Assembly (NCBI GenBank): GCA_018372555.1
Contig: JAHAIU010000166.1
Location: 1-6,410 of the forward strand
Length of the DNA stretch: 6,410 bases
Origin: Clostridium sp.
GTDB taxonomy: Bacteria; Bacillota; Clostridia; Clostridiales; Clostridiaceae
Direction: 5' to 3'
How positions within the stretch are numbered: position 1 is the stretch's first letter; each line of letters begins with the position of its first letter. This document shows, piece by piece, positions 6,371 to 6,410 of the stretch. A program made the translations under genes and the position numbers. Under the pieces are notes generated by a model, which saw only the letters and a list, made by a program, of their open reading frames with translations, searched no databases and was not told the origin of the DNA.

Positions 6371-6410
6371 ATACATTTTATTTCAAACTATTTTGAGGTA
6401 GAATTATTTT

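Noticed and set aside
1..6410. CRISPR array, tRNA/rRNA genes, insertion sequences, or a phage-defence system
   Set aside because: There are no spaced repeat arrays, no tRNA-like cloverleaf, no transposase or integrase motifs, and no defence-type domains. The nuclease is a secreted lipoprotein, not a defence effector by any visible feature.

Overview
This is an AT-rich window (roughly 70% A+T by eye), with strong Shine-Dalgarno (SD) sequences and protein families that point to a low-GC Firmicute, most likely Clostridium or a close relative. The assignment is by sequence character only. Every gene I can support lies on the minus strand, so the genes read from the right end of the window to the left.

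Right part (about 6410 to 4966). A short regulatory stretch holds an AU-rich hairpin, a 14-bp direct repeat and a likely -10 box. It is followed by two genes. The first encodes a 138-residue cytoplasmic protein of a conserved but uncharacterised clostridial type, sometimes labelled 'ribonuclease Z' although it lacks the RNase Z metal motif. The second encodes a secreted lipoprotein nuclease of the DNA/RNA non-specific endonuclease family (EndA/NucA-like).

Junction (about 4965 to 4723). No intact gene is seen. The left part, 4830 to 4723, still encodes in frame the linker that normally precedes the catalytic domain of a CapD/WbpM/EpsC-type dehydratase. Upstream of 4831 the homology stops abruptly at stop codons, so the membrane-bound N-terminal half of that gene has been lost. 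This looks like a recombination or deletion edge where the nuclease pair meets a polysaccharide cluster.

Left part (4722 to 1). A surface-polysaccharide (capsule or exopolysaccharide) operon contains four genes. They are the truncated UDP-sugar 4,6-dehydratase catalytic domain, a GT-B-like glycosyltransferase with an unrecognised N-terminal region, a polytopic Wzy/O-antigen-ligase-like polymerase, and the N-terminal third of a GT4-family glycosyltransferase that runs off the left edge. The last three are tightly packed (8-nt overlap and 19-nt gap). A 12-14 bp hairpin with a short U run sits between the dehydratase and the first glycosyltransferase, and could be a partial terminator or attenuator. 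Together these genes would make a nucleotide-sugar precursor, add sugars to a lipid-linked repeat unit and polymerise it. The priming transferase and flippase are not in the window.

The points most worth a second look are the headless dehydratase with no good translation start, the nuclease and small-protein pair, and the two hairpin/repeat elements.
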